From Anseranas semipalmata (lineage: Eukaryota > Chordata > Aves > Anseriformes > Anseranatidae), in assembly GCA_013399115.1 (NCBI GenBank), contig VXAA01001508.1, forward strand, positions 590,652 through 654,651: a DNA stretch of 64,000 bases, written 5' to 3'. Position numbers and translations under genes: made by a program. Under the pieces are notes generated by a model. It saw only the letters and a program-made list of their open reading frames with translations, was not told the DNA's origin and ran no database searches. Below, one piece after another: positions 11,501 through 24,110 of this stretch. The number at the start of each line of letters is the position of its first letter. Within the stretch, counting starts at the first letter, position 1.

Positions 11501-14035
11501 GATTTCCTGCCGTAAGATACAGAAATAAATAAACCAATCAATCAGGGTTCCCTTTAAGGTACGGAGACAAGTGTAGCTACTGGTCCCAATTTCGTGCTCC
11601 TTGCCTCTGAGGACTGCTGAGGTTTGAGGGGTGGAAACGGCAGTGCTCTGGTCAGACGTAGCCCACGCACTGGTTTCACCACAGCCCTTTCTGCCATACC
11701 TGCCCGCCACGCTACGTGGATGATGTGGTTTATATCATGTCAGCCCTTAGAAGAGCTTGAGCTGGTGCTCAGAGCGTGCTTCCAGCTCATAGTGCTGGAA
11801 AACAAGTAGAAATTATCTGATGATGCCCAGGGCTGCGTGCAGACACCTCAGGATGCTTGTGTGTGTGTGTTTGGGGGCAGATAACAGCACCATTGCTCTC
11901 TATCATGTAAGTGAGATAAGCACTATGCTGTGTGATGCTAGTGGGGGGGTCCACTACCTGTTAACCTCCTCCCTTCCCAGATGATGCCATCCTTGCCTAT
12001 CTGTTAGTTTGTGCCAAACCTGTGGGAAGCTCTTTGGTATTTCTGCTTGGGAAAGTAGTACATGGCTGGTTGAATATGAGCCAGTCTTAGCGGCCTGTAG
12101 TTGTCTTCATTCACAGATGTGAGAGTGTGAGTGTTTAATTTCTTTGGAGAGGGTTTTAACCTACTGCTATCTAGGTATTGCATGAGGTTTATCCATTTTT
12201 ATCAAATAATGAAAAATCAGAACACTCCGGAATCTGTTGTTGACCCGACTGGCACAACTTATTGCTCTCTGAGCTCTTCTTATTGATGGAAAATCTAAAT
12301 CAGAAAAGCTGTTGTCTTCCTTGGCATGAACTGACTCATTCATCATCATTCTCACCTGGGAAACCAGCAACCAAATTGGCTGTCAGGGCTGAACTCTTAT
12401 GAGCAACTTCTTTAAACTGGGCTCGTTGAACGTGGCAGGCAACCTCTTAGTACTATTGCCTCTGGTGTTCAGTTGATTGCTGGGCTGTGGCTTTTCAGAG
12501 TGGCTCATGATGGAGTGCACCTCACGTTGGTAGCTGGAAACATATTGGAAGTGTCTGATTTGAGGTATCTACCACTGAAATTTAGGTTTTTAAATGGAGA
12601 TATTCTAAATCCTCCATGAAAAAACATAGAGATACTCCAAATCTCTTATTCCTTTTGAAAATCCTGGCTATGGATTCTCACTCTGACATAGATTCATAAG
12701 CACCACAGCCACTTGATTAAAAATGAAAGAAAACTCTACTTATGAAGTCATATGATCCTTCAATGGAAAATATTTGTTATAGAGACGATCAGTGCTGTGG
12801 TATATTTACACAGCTTTATAGAAACATGCATGTGGGGATATATATTTACTCCAGTAATTATATGCTCCATAGTGCTCTGAGAAGAAAAAACATGCCAAGA
12901 ATAATTCAAATAAATATTAAGGCCTTGACATAACTAGTATTGCAGTAATACAGTTTTCTAAGTACAAAAATTTTCCCAGCTCTTTGGTATGTCATGAAAG
13001 AATAATGAATGCAAATGCTGTTGATAGTCATTAAAATTCTGCAAATGAAAAATGACTCACCCCCTTCGTTAATTCTAGCCCCTTGCATAGAGAACCTGTG
13101 AATGCCTTTGTCAGTGACACCGTCAGTGTTGGAAAATCAGAAGAAGGTTCTTGAGTAGCTTTCCTGTTCCTGGGAAACTTTGTCCTTGTATGGTAGCAAG
13201 TTTTCTGACTGCCAAAATGATGAAAGCCATTAAACCACCTTAGAAGTGTGAAATGGCTCCAAAAATAACGGCTGCGTATGACAGTGAGACTGGGACATGG
13301 TATGAAAGGGTCAGTGATGGTGCTGAGCATGATGATTAAGGAAGGAATATCACCTATGTTTGTGAGGGAATTTGGTGCTCCATTTTGCTGACTTCTAAAT
13401 AAAGTATCTCCAGAGAGCTTGTAATATAAATAGGAAAGACTGACAAAAGAAGAGAACTATTTTGGGGACAAAGAGCTGAAAAAGTAAAGGATTATTGTTA
13501 ATCTCGAAGCACCTCAAAGCCCTGCTTACAGACCAGGACACCATCATGGTGGATGCTCTAACAACAGTGAATCCGTCCCATGTGGGGCCATGGGCTCATT
13601 TTTGCAGGAGTCCAAAAGGACCATGGGAGTCAAGGGACAATAGGGCATTAGGGAAACTTGCTTTGGCATTGCCCTTGGAGCAATGTCTTTACTGCTTGTA
13701 GAATGTTTCTCGGCTTCCCTTTTCTGCTCTCTTTCTACCACCATGGCTACCAAGTTGGCTGAAAACAGCAGTAGGAATAATTTGTCTTTGACAGAGCTAA
13801 AGTCCTTCGTTTTCATTTAATTGGATAACGTGAGCTACAACCTTGTGACTTGCTAATTTGTTGCACTGGAATATGATTAGAAGATGTTTTGAGACTGGGT
13901 GATGAGGAATTTTAATAAGACATTTCTGAGGTGGGGCTGTTCTGACACCAAGGATTTTGTTACAATGTTTTAAACTCATTGTGACTCTAATGATGTTACA
14001 AATGTGGAAGTGAGATAAATGTAAATGAATTGCTA
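8536..14035. other. Non-coding interval, no gene recognised
   Basis: 5.5 kb without a supportable gene; frames reach only about 120 codons. Small features: a short TG run at about 11853-11868, a GTAC-rich near-palindrome at about 10092-10117, and an AT-rich stretch at 9160-9290 with TAAT cores. No MIR, CR1 or LTR sequence recognised. Confidence 0.6.
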
Positions 14036-14350
14036 TTGAACCAATCCAACAAGAAACTTTTAAAGTGTTGTGGGACATATGTAAATTAATATGTAAATGA
14101 AATGGTTTGGGTTATAAAAGGACGTGTCTGAGGAATGGCTCTTTGGAGGTTCTTTGGATCAGCATCAAGGATGCTGATCATTTGGAGCTTTTACATATGT
14201 TAATCATCTTGTTCTTCCAGGCCAAAGAGGCTATGAATATAAAAGTGCTAACAGCCTATTACCAAGTTGTTTGCTAGAGTCCTCATAATAGAAATGTTAA
14301 CTGTATGGCTTAATTCCTACTTAAATAAACCTCCAGCTTTCTGTAATAAT
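14036..14350 (+). mobile_element. Possible solo LTR or LTR-like promoter/poly(A) module
   Basis: A CCAAT box at 14041-14045 is followed 68 bp later by TATAAAAG at 14113-14120, then a perfect 10-bp inverted repeat with a 3-base loop (14157-14179). AATAAA follows at 14324-14329. This promoter-then-poly(A) order within about 300 bp is the U3-R-U5 layout of a solo LTR. A TG...CA boundary can be drawn (for example 14066-14373), but I found no matching target-site duplication and recognise no family. A chance arrangement or a real short promoter are the alternatives. Confidence 0.4.
14157..14179. other. Perfect 10-bp inverted repeat, 3-base loop
   Basis: GATCAGCATC, AAG, GATGCTGATC. It lies 37 bp downstream of the TATA-like motif, so any transcript starting there would carry it as a short 5' hairpin. 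Confidence 0.9.
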
Positions 14351-14373
14351 TTGAGTGTGATTGGATGGAATCA

Positions 14374-15599
14374 GATCTATCTAAAATAACCAGTGTAATT
14401 AGGCATTATCTTATCTCTGTTTAGTCTGACAGTCAACAAAAGGTTTGAAATGGAAACAAGTTGTTTGTATTAGGGGTGATAGATAGGAAGGAGGTAGCTA
14501 GGGGATGGTAACAGAAGAAAGCATGAAGGGGTCACAGTGGTGAGTAAGGAAAATGACCTTTGCAACAGTGTTTTGAATCAACAGGGATTGCCAAGACTAT
14601 ACTCATCCAAGCCAAAAGAAAAGTGTTAATCAAGATACAAGATGATGAGAGACTTGCTTGATTTGGCTGAGGTCAGACAATGACACTGTGGACTAGCTAA
14701 GAACAGAATGAAGATTGGTTAAGTCTTCCACCAATAAGCGATGATCTCAAAACTCCAACTTTTCCTTAGTAAAAAGACCATTTTTTGGTGTTTATTAGTG
14801 TTAGACCAAAAAATAAAAAGAAAAAAGAAAAAAGCCCTATGCAGACTGTACAGCTCACTTGCCCATTTCAGCAGCTCTCCTCCTTATGGCTGCTGGTATG
14901 TTGCTGAGCTCCTCCTGCGTTCGGTTGGCCCCAGGTGGGTGCCAACCTATTTCTTTATGAACCCCAGGTCACGTTTGTCTTTGGGAACTTTCAGCAGTGT
15001 CCCAGCACGTCTCTCGCACATTCGCCCCACGGCACATTTGTGGGGACCCTCTGGTCACTGATGTCAGTGACTGCTGCAGAGGCTATTTAGCACCTTTTAG
15101 CTGGATGTCCTGCTATCCCAATGTTTCCTTGTACATCAGCTATGATGGGTCCTAATTGGAGAATACCTCTCCCAAATCAGCTAACCAGGTCTCTAGCTCC
15201 TTGCTCACAACAAGCAAAGACGAGGAGCAACGATGCTAAAAAGCTATGGAGAACATAGACTTACTTTTTGCAGTTCCAGTTCCCAAGGGTGAGTGGGTTT
15301 TTATCATTATCACTGTTCATTTTTGCACCCTATGAGGAGGATTGCTCTTAGACCTGTTGGTCATGAGTGGTGGGAAGACAAATCCAAGTTTTTCCCACTT
15401 GGAAATCACTGAAGCAAGGAGTGATGCTACTGATATTTCTATACAAAATCTTTTTTTTAGTCTTTTGAGGTGCACTGCTCCCCCGAGCTTGACTTTTTGA
15501 AGTAATAACATCTTATCTTGTTTCTGATGTATTTAACTGAACTCTAATTTCCATTTTTGTGTCCTGTAAAGAACAACTGGCTCTGGGGATCCCTGATAA
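14374..15599. other. Non-coding interval, no gene recognised
   Basis: Mixed sequence with an A-rich run at about 14808-14833. No supported gene or repeat. Confidence 0.6.
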
Positions 15600-15740
15600 A
15601 GCTGTGGGAGGGACCCCCTGCTTCCATATGCAAGAAACTAATCAATCTGATGCCAGGAGTTTACACTAATATCTGTGGTGATTGCAGCTCATGTATAATG
15701 AAGACAAATCCTGTTCTGGCTAAAGATCAATAATTCAAGG
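15600..15740. promoter_or_regulatory. Candidate conserved noncoding block
   Basis: Contains CTAATCAATCTGATG, TGTGGTGATTGCAG and GATCAATAATTCA motifs in an AT-balanced block. The motif density resembles developmental enhancers; this is a judgement from composition only. Confidence 0.25.
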
Positions 15741-18700
15741 GGGGAATGGGGGAGCCAGGAATGGGGGATGGAGACTGCAGGAGCATCTGCCAATGAAATG
15801 CTTTTTGAAAACAACAGGCTTTAAAACCAGAGTATAGGACAATTACTGAGAATTACTGAACATCCTATGGGTATGAAGAAGACCCCATGAATACAAAATA
15901 TCCTCTCCCCCCCCCTCCAAAATCCAATTCCTTTTTAGGAGCTCCTAGGAGAGGTATTTAGAGCCTATTAGAATGGCAGGAAGCCAGCTGTTAATCAGCA
16001 TGTTAATTCTGGGATGACATCATACGGACCAGTAGCGCTACCTGCATATGTTAAGGGTGAGGGAGCTGAGCTGGCAATCTCAGCCTGATTTCCTCAGCTT
16101 GCAGCACCAGAAGGCTCTGGGATCTTCTGGGGACTAGGAAGCATCCAGGGAGGATGAAGAAAGCCTGGCATGCATATATAAAGCTTTCATGGGTCATTTG
16201 TAGCACCAATCCTTATTCATATGAAACATGATGCGTTTGCTCACCATCAGTACAGGTAGTAGGATGAGGACAGAGCAGGCCCACAAGACAGCTTGACTGC
16301 TGTTTTGGCCACGTTGGTGGGCCTGCTGTTCCCGTTAAACAATGCATCAGGCAAGACATTGGTGCCTCAGGGAGGACTGCAGCATCTCTTGCCTCCTGCG
16401 AGGTGAGGACCCTGGCTCCCCAGGGCTCATCTCCACCCAGGCACTACACCACTTCATTACTCTTGTGGGCCTTAATATTTTACCATACATGTCCCATATT
16501 TTAAAATATTCATTGGACATGGGCTTAGGTTGTTGTCTGAACATCTTGAATCAGATCAGAGAGGTGATGTTAACAAGTGTGACAAGGCAGAGGTTGGCCT
16601 GTTCAGGCTGTTATTTGTCCTTTTCAGAGTGTGAAAGGGTTAAAGAGCTGCCTGAGACTCTCCTTTTGCTGAGACAGGAGAACTAAGGGTGTATTGATTT
16701 CAGGCTTTTTTTTTTTTAGTGCTATGAGCTCTGTTTTTCGCTTGCCCTGCAAAAGTGATTATTCAACATAAATACAGACAGTTTACAGTGTTTACAAGTT
16801 AGCTGATATAGCAAGTCTCCTTGTCATGTGCTTCTAGAATATAGGGTAGGGTCAATGTTGCCAACCTTGAACATTCAGGAATCATGGGGGAATGTTTCTA
16901 GAAATCACAAGGTTGGCTCCATAATCACGAGTTTTTTTTCTCTTTTACTGAAGAAAGGAAAATGTACAGAAGTTTGCCTTATTTTTTTAAATCCTGGAAA
17001 GGGTTACATGGTCACAGTTTTCAAGCTTTTCTTCTCGATGAAAAGGGGGAGATACTCACATTGTCTTCCTTTCTAAAACCAGTCAACTCTTCATGGCTTT
17101 GGAAGCTGGAGTTTTAAGATTAAAAACTGCCAAACAGTGTGAGATGATAGTGCCAAGAGCTCATGGCATTGCATCAACTCAGCTGCATCTTGATTCTCTT
17201 TGGGAATCAGAAACAAAGTGGTAGGAAAGTTCAGTTTCCTCCTCAAGAATATTTTAGCGTGAACTAAAATAGTCTGTGCAGTCATCTGAAAATACAGAGG
17301 AATACAGAACATTCGTATTGTTTATACCCCCTACTATGTCACCCTTAAAACTGAAGGTAGGAGTAAAATGATGTGAGTCTCTGTATATCAGAAGGATGAC
17401 AAGCCTGTGAGATAGGCACTCCAGAAACACAACCATCACCCCTGGCAGTGCAGGAGAGAGGTGGGGAGAGGTTTGAAAGCTGGACGTGACAGCAAGCACA
17501 CTGCCTCTCCACCTGCCTGTGCAAGGGAGGAATTCGGCAGCACTTCATCTCCAGGGATTTTAGTGGAAACAAAGGCTTGTCAAGGTGAGGCATGATATGG
17601 TTACGCTGGATGTATTCTTTGCTGTAGCTTAAAGTTATCTAGGAACGTGAACTGGGGGTTATTCAGGAATGTTGATCCTCAAGCAGCTGGCTAGTCCAGG
17701 AAAAATTTCATGTCTTGCTCTCTACCAAGGAGGAAACACAATTTCCTTTTGTTGGGTATCAAGGGAGCATGGATGGTTTGCAAGAAACAGGGAAGAGACT
17801 GTGGAGACCCTGAGCTCCCATCACACAGTGGCACCCAGCTCAGCTAGAAGGTACCTTCAAGTTATGACCTTGTTCACATCTCCCCAAGCTCCCTTCAAAC
17901 AATTTTTGGTGTGTTTTCTATCTATGTGTAAGCAGAGATCATTTTTACTAGAGATTAAGCCAGGCTAACAAGTTTCATATCTCAACCTTCTCAATCTCTC
18001 TGATTTTTCTGCTGTGTCTGCTGATGGGGATCACGTTCTGGTGCTATCTCCCAGACCCTCTTGATCAGTGTTCATGGCCACAGACCTCCTCTACAGCCCT
18101 GGCCTTCAGCCACTGCCAGGCAAGACAGCACTTTCCTTTGAAAGCTGCAGGTCAAAGAAAGCAGAAAGCCAGCTCTCTTCACCACAGCACAGGCCTGCAG
18201 CAGAAGGGGTTGATGCAGAAGGCAGTGCCTGAGTGGACAAGAAATGGCCTTCTGCCTTTCCTCCTAGCTGAGGCCAGGCTGAGCATGCCAGCGAGCATCT
18301 CAGGGAGGCAATCTTCCTCTGTCCCTGCTGTTACAGTTTGTAGCTGAAAAGAACATCAGGTTCCCAGGACTGACAATCCAGGAGCTTTAGTCAGTGCTAA
18401 ATTCACTTTAATAATAATCCCTCAACGAATCAGGTGGGAAATATTTCACAAGCTTAAAACACCTGTAAGATTCTCTTAAATGGAAATGCAGGAAAGCGAG
18501 TGCTGCCAATTTATTCTGAGGGTGGACTGGGAAAGAGATTGTAATTTTATAACGTTGCAAGCTGTGACTTCGTAGTGGAGGGAAACATTATAACGTTCAT
18601 GAGCAAGGTCCTGTTCATTTTCTTTTTCTCCACTTTAATACTATAATCTTTTTTACCAATTGAAGCAAGAACTAGAGGCCAGCATCCCATCTGCCTCTGC

Positions 18701-19699
18701 TGAATGTTAAGCTGATGTATGCAAAATGGGAGCTAGCTGGAAACCCAGTGGACTTGCATGGGATACAGAGGCACAGCAAAGGCACATATGCTGCAGCTCC
18801 AACTATGTCATTTTACTGCTATATGTAAAACACCATCTGTGGTGCAGAGACCTCTGCTATGAGGGAGATGCACATTCAACCCAGAAAATTGTCAACTGAA
18901 GTGCTGTAAAGTTCTCTATAAGTGTCTTCATCACTCATTGCTTGAGAAAAGCACCTAATATCATGGAATGTTGTAGCAAGAACTAATGTCAATGTAGGAA
19001 GCCAAAAACAACACTGGTGTAAATGGCTGCAGCTTGACTGCCTTTATTAGTACAAGTGGATCCAAGGTCCATGGATCTCATGGATGAAAAGGGGCGTAAC
19101 TCCACTGAATGTAGTGGTGCCTTGGTGCAACACCATCCAGAAATGCAGTGAGCGGGCTGGCGTGTGTTTTCCACTTGATTTAATTTGGCCCATAAGCATT
19201 GGTTAAAGATAAATTTTATGCAGAACAGAAGGGCGGTGGTGCCAGACTCTCATCTTCCCCTAGCAGGGCTGTGTAATACTGCAAGGTCACTTGGAGTTAG
19301 TCTCTTGAGCTCATGTTCACATCTTTCTCCAGGCAACTGCAGCTAGGAGCAAGCTGTCTCCCACACATGGGGACCGGCAGCTTCAAAGGCATTAATAACC
19401 TATTGCTGTGGAAGTCTGGCTTGAGAGGAGGAAGGTAAATAGCTGTGCTTACCTGCGATGTGTGATACTACTTATTGCCACAAAGTGCCCTGATCTAGTG
19501 TCAGTGAGCTTAGGAGCAAAATGGATGCCATGAACTCTGCTTCAGCTCCACAAGTCAGGCGCGGTGTGCAAAAATGAAATCAGCATTGCTTTTTGCTCCA
19601 CAGACTCAGAGCTCATTAGAATTATTTCCTGATGGAGCAAGGAGGAAGAAAGAAAAATAAAAATCCATTCCCCTTAGGTCCCTGCAGCAGTGGCTGCAA
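15741..19699. other. Non-coding interval, no gene recognised
   Basis: Frames up to about 114 codons, no family resemblance. Contains a C-run at about 15906-15915, a TATATAAAG motif at about 16174 and a T-run at about 16709-16719. TATAACGTT occurs twice, 40 bp apart (18549 and 18589), in an AT-rich patch. No mobile element recognised. Confidence 0.6.
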
Positions 19700-20110
19700 A
19701 ATATCAGCTTTTACCCTTGGATGCGGCTGCAAACGCCTCGGGTGTGCAATGCTGGCCTGTCCCCGCTACGCGGCTCTCCCCTTCCCCTGGCCTGGCAGCC
19801 GGGAGCTGGCAGTGAGGGCTCCGCCATGGCCAGCGGGAGGGCTCATGCCAAGTAAGTGGCTCATTAGCAATTGCAGCAGTGGGGAGCTTGCTGTTTAGTT
19901 GCTTTGCTCTTGCCTATAGATTGGGCTTGCTGTTGAGCTCAGCGCTCGTAAAAGCAGTGGGAAGTTTAGAGACGCTTGCCTCTCACCAGCAGGCAGCGGC
20001 TCATTCATCACAGCCACAGAGGGCTCTTGGGCGGCGGTGCAACCACGGCCGGGGAAGAACGGCTGGGGAAAGCTGGCAGGCAGCTCGCAGCCATGTCAGG
20101 AGCACAACGG
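19700..20110 (+). promoter_or_regulatory. Small CpG-rich patch with strong Kozak ATG and splice-donor match
   Basis: About twenty CpG dinucleotides fall in roughly 400 bp, while most of the window is CpG-poor. CCGCCATGG at 19821-19829 is a near-ideal Kozak context. The frame runs nine codons to TAA, but a full-consensus donor GTAAGT begins at 19852, 26 bases after the ATG, so a very short first coding exon is conceivable. It could equally be the first exon of a noncoding RNA, or a GC patch with chance motifs. No TATA box or partner exon is recognised. Confidence 0.35.
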
Positions 20111-20408
20111 TAGAGCAGAGAAGAAAGGAAGGGGAAGATGCTCTTGTTCCTCCCTGTAGTGGCACCTCTGTTTATTGAGTTTCATCACTGCAACTGTTAG
20201 AAATGAGGAAGAGACACAGATACCAGTGCAGGGCTCGGAGGGAATAAAAATACTGAGTTTTGGCTTGTTTATAGGGGGACACTTTAAATGTGTTCTGTAT
20301 AGTATGAAGCCTCTTGATTTATTGCTGGAAAGATCTAGAAAGACCAACCTTACATGGGCTTGGACTCAACCTCTAACCATTAAACCACTGGGAAAGACTA
20401 CCAGGGTG
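20111..20408. other. Non-coding interval, no gene recognised
   Basis: AT-balanced sequence upstream of the CR1 3' end. Nothing supported; a more diverged CR1 5' extension is possible but not visible. Confidence 0.55.
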
Positions 20409-20679
20409 TGTAGTGATAGAACAAGGGGTAACGGCTTTAAACTAAAAAAGGGTAGGTTTAGATTAGATATAAGGAAGAAATTCTTTACTATGAGGGTGGT
20501 GAGGCACAGGAACTGGTTGCCCAGAGAAGCTGGGGATGCCCCATTCCTGTAAGAGTTCAGGGCCAGGCTGGATGGGGCTTTGCACAACCTGATCCAGTGG
20601 GAGGTGTCCCTGCCCATGGCAGGGGCTTGGAACAAGATAGTCTTTAGAGGTGCCTTCCAGTCCAAACCATTCTGTGATT
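20409..20679 (+). mobile_element. CR1 LINE 3' end (5'-truncated)
   Basis: Strong match in order to the CR1 3' region: GTGATAGAACAAGGGGTAA, TTTAGATTAGATATAAGGAA, GAAATTCTTTACTATGAGGG, GGTTGCCCAGAGAAG, CTGGATGGGGCTTTG, GGGAGGTGTCCCTGCCCATG. It ends in CCATTCTGTGATT, the CR1 terminal octamer. Only the last part of the element, including the 3' UTR, is present, as usual for CR1 after incomplete reverse transcription. It encodes no intact protein. Divergence from the remembered consensus is modest, so this is one of the younger repeats in the window. It is the clearest sign of an avian genome. Confidence 0.95.
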
Positions 20680-21259
20680 AAAGATCTTCAGGGCTCCAGG
20701 AAGAGTGGATGCGCATTAGATCTTGCTGCAAAAATCACAGAAGTACTAATGGCGGGGGAAGCCCAAAGTACAAAACTAGAAGAGCTCAGAGGGAGGGAAG
20801 AGTCCCATAAATGCTGGATGAGGGACACAGGAGAGGCAGAGGAAGGACAGTGCCAACAGGACTCCCTGTGGCAGGGTCTGTTCACAGCTGGGTTATGGCG
20901 TGGTTGCCCAGTGTGCATTAAGATGTTCATTGCTGCTCCTGTCTCGGTTTTGAACTCATTCCTGTGGCACACCTCTGTACCTGGCGCTCCTTCCCACCAA
21001 GGGCTGAAGCCTGTACTCAAGTTAAGTAAGAGGAGTAGATTCACTGGGATAAATGGAGGTGCTGCAGTTTAAAGATAAGCTTTGCTGGTGAAGTGCACAA
21101 CTCCTTTGCCTCACTTCTCTGAAATGCACAAATTTTGACCTTTGCTGGAAAAACTGCTGCCACTTCATCATTATCAAAATATACAGACAAATGACCCTGA
21201 GTTTGCAGCCTTTTCCATTTTCTCCGCTGTGGGTTTCCTATCTTCTCTCTCCTCATTTG
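20680..21259. other. Non-coding interval, no gene recognised
   Basis: Overlapping frames of about 120-147 codons on both strands (20650-21484) are not supported by composition or splice sites. Nothing else recognised. Confidence 0.55.
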
Positions 21260-21360
21260 TATTGCAGTCTCCAGAGGACAGGGATTGTACTCTTTCCCGT
21301 CTCTCGGTAGCACAGAGTGAACCATCAGAGCCAAGCCTATAATCAAATTGTAATAATCTT
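21260..21360 (+). repeat. Ancient L3/CR1-like LINE tail, candidate
   Basis: GAGGACAGGGATTGTACTCT, then a TCTCGGTAGCACAG part, then an AT-rich AATAATC end follow the order of the old amniote L3/MIR3-type 3' tail (GAGGACAGGGACTGTCTCT ... CAGCACCTAGCACA ... AATAATAA). It is strongly diverged; the assignment rests on about 60 aligned bases. Confidence 0.45.
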
Positions 21361-24029
21361 CCCTAACTGTAACCAGACTCCATTTGTTCCTGCAGAAGCC
21401 ACAGCTCTGTGAAGCCTGGGGCCAGCGGGTTGAAAAATACTCCACCGTGCTAGCTTGCAAAGCCCAGGGAATAAACCCCAGCACTCACAAACTCACACTT
21501 TCATTTATTACTGACTATTAAGCTAGCAACTAGCGATGCTGCTCCTGATCGGAGTACACAAAGTGTTCACAGTTCCTTCCACAAAATTTACAGTGAATAT
21601 AAGATGAAAAGGGAAGAGTTGTTCCTCTGGTTGAAGTCCTGAATACTGCAAAGGCAGCTGGCTGCAAAATCAGGGGTTAAACTTGCTTTTTTCAAGCTCC
21701 AGCACTGACTTTTCTACAATGCTCTTCTCTTTCCTAAGCATGTGATATGAGGACAGTTATGAGACAAAATGTGCCATTCTTATTCTTTTCCATTGCATTT
21801 TTGAACTGCCTGCCATCACGGTCATCAGGGAAGAAAGGCCATTTTGTGCCGTGAACATACCCGGAAGGTAACATAGGCTGAAATCAAAATGTTTTGGTCT
21901 TTCCACACCGGAATACAGAATAACTCAAACTTCTTTGCTCGTTTCTTGCTATTGGAGCCAAGTGCTGCCATTTGAACTGGAAATGTGGCCCGGTTACTAA
22001 CGTGGAAATACTCCTGCCATCTGCTCCACCTTGATTCAGTGTAAACCACAGCAGGGTTAACTCAGGCCATAAAACATGCAGCTATTGGTACATTCATCTC
22101 CTGATGGGCAATCTGGCACAGGCTGAAACCACTCCTTGATCACCGGCTCATTTTATGTGATCAGGCATTTTTTTTTGGTACATTTTGCAAGTCATTTACA
22201 GCTTGCATCCTCATTCTAACAAGCTTTGACCTGAATCTACAATTTAGCATGGATTAATGGAGTAAATGTTAGTGTATGGTCCTCTACCCACTGCTAGGGG
22301 AATGCACAGCAGCCTGACTCCTGCTCAGTGTAGGGTAAGGACCAGTCAAGTTTTGCCCAGCTTTTATTTTGATCCCTTTCAACAAGGCACTTTTGCAAGG
22401 CTTGAGGGCAGCGCTTTGGTGACGGTCAGTAATATCCATATGAATGTTTCAGTTTAAGCAATGGCAAGTACAACTTGTGCATACATTCTGCGAGGGGCCC
22501 ATGTGCCAGTAGAGTTTTTTGCTTGCCTTGTTCTTGTTGGCAACTCACTGGCCACCTCTATAAGTAAATGTCATGTACGGAAACGTAGCAGATTAAAGGT
22601 GCCTTTAATGTTTCTATAGCATGCACCTAGAAATGTCATGAAAGATAGATAGGTAGAGTCCCATGGCACCATCTCTAATTCATGTGTTTGTGACTTTAAT
22701 CCTTAGCTTGATGGTGTTTTAATTGACAGAATGTAAATTCCTTTTTGTGGTAATCCTTCTGGCGCAGGGAGATGTGGACAGATGCTCTCAGCTCGCAGGC
22801 AGCGAGTGGAAATAGACAGGAGGGGCTGGTGCTGTGGCAGTATCTGCACAAATATTTCCTGATTTTCTGTTGGTGTGCTTCATCTCCTGGTGTCCCACTG
22901 AAGTTTGCTGAGATTGTCCTCTCAGTCTCTCTCTTCAGAATTGCTGAAATACAGCTTTTTTTTTTTTATATATATATATTATTATTTTCATGGGCTTTTT
23001 GAGCTGCTCCCAGTGAGGCTCTTGAGTCTGGTAAACACAGAAAAAAAGAAAAAAAAACACCCTGACTTTTCACTGGAGAATGAACCCTCCTTTCCAGCAG
23101 CTTTCAGATGAGGAAAATGATTTACTGCATTTCTTTTCCATTGGGATGGGAATACATGCCACTCTAGCTTTATGCCACTGGAGGATGACCAGTTAAAGGG
23201 AGAAACAATGCAGACTCCAGCAGCTGTAAAGAGGAAGGCATCAGCAGCCAGACCCCTCCAGCATACAGACATATCCTCTGGTAATTTAGATTCCGATTAA
23301 CTTGGTGACTTGGTGACCCACCAGTGCTTTCAATGTTTGCAAAACCAGTGGAGATCTTCCAAGTGAAGGCATTCTTGTGAGATGTGTGGAGCTTAGCATA
23401 ATTTAAATCAGCCCTTGCTGTGCTCCTGGACCAGCTGAACCAGCTAAAATCAAATATACTTTTATAAAAGTATTTAAAAAAATTTAGGCAAGCTTTTCAA
23501 GGCTGCAGAAAGAGTGGTGTTCAGATTTTTTTTTGATTTTTTTTTTTTTTTTACTTTGAGATAGTTTGGTCTACCAGCTTGTGTAAGCACATTTCCTTCT
23601 AAAACCAGCTTTTCCTTTCAGGAGTGACCCATAGTAACTGAAATCCTGGCTGTTTTAGTTATTTGTCATACTGGAAGATCCCCGCTGAGTACAATCAGAG
23701 CTTTGGTGTAGAGAGCAATGAGTAGCATCCAGGAAAGAATTTTGTCTAATGGAATAGAAGTTAATGGCTTTTTATTTAAATATCTCAACATTCCCCAGTT
23801 TGGGGTTATGAATAGCATTTCCAAGACTTTCAGATGGTTAAGCTGTGACATTTCCATCTTGCCCATTCTGCCTACTCTTTTTCTCCCTGTCAGACACTGT
23901 CCTTGCTCCCTGCGCTGGGGAAGCCAGAGCAAAGCCAGATGAACTCCCAAAGCAGTGGTTTCTTCCCCCATGTTCTTGCTGCTCTTGCCACACATGATCA
24001 GATGGCTCTACATTCCCTTGAACTGTTTT
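21361..24029. other. Non-coding interval with low-complexity tracts
   Basis: T11 followed by (AT)n at 22956-22982, an A-rich run at about 23039-23057, and T-runs at 23526-23552. No gene or recognisable mobile element. Confidence 0.6.
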
Positions 24030-24110
24030 CCCAGTAGCGGAGGCCGCTTGCCAAGGATGCGCCGCGGTGCTCTGACCTCCTGCAGCTCGCTTGCTCGGTG
24101 ATAGAGAAGG
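24030..24110. other. Short CpG-dense segment
   Basis: About seven CpGs within 75 bp, including GCGCCGCGG, in otherwise CpG-poor sequence. Too short for a CpG island; possibly a regulatory core or a locally unmethylated site. Confidence 0.4.

Noticed and set aside
21041..21484. 147-codon minus-strand open frame
   Set aside because: Overlaps opposite-strand frames and an ancient LINE tail; no domain, splice signal or recognisable family. Length is within chance for this composition.
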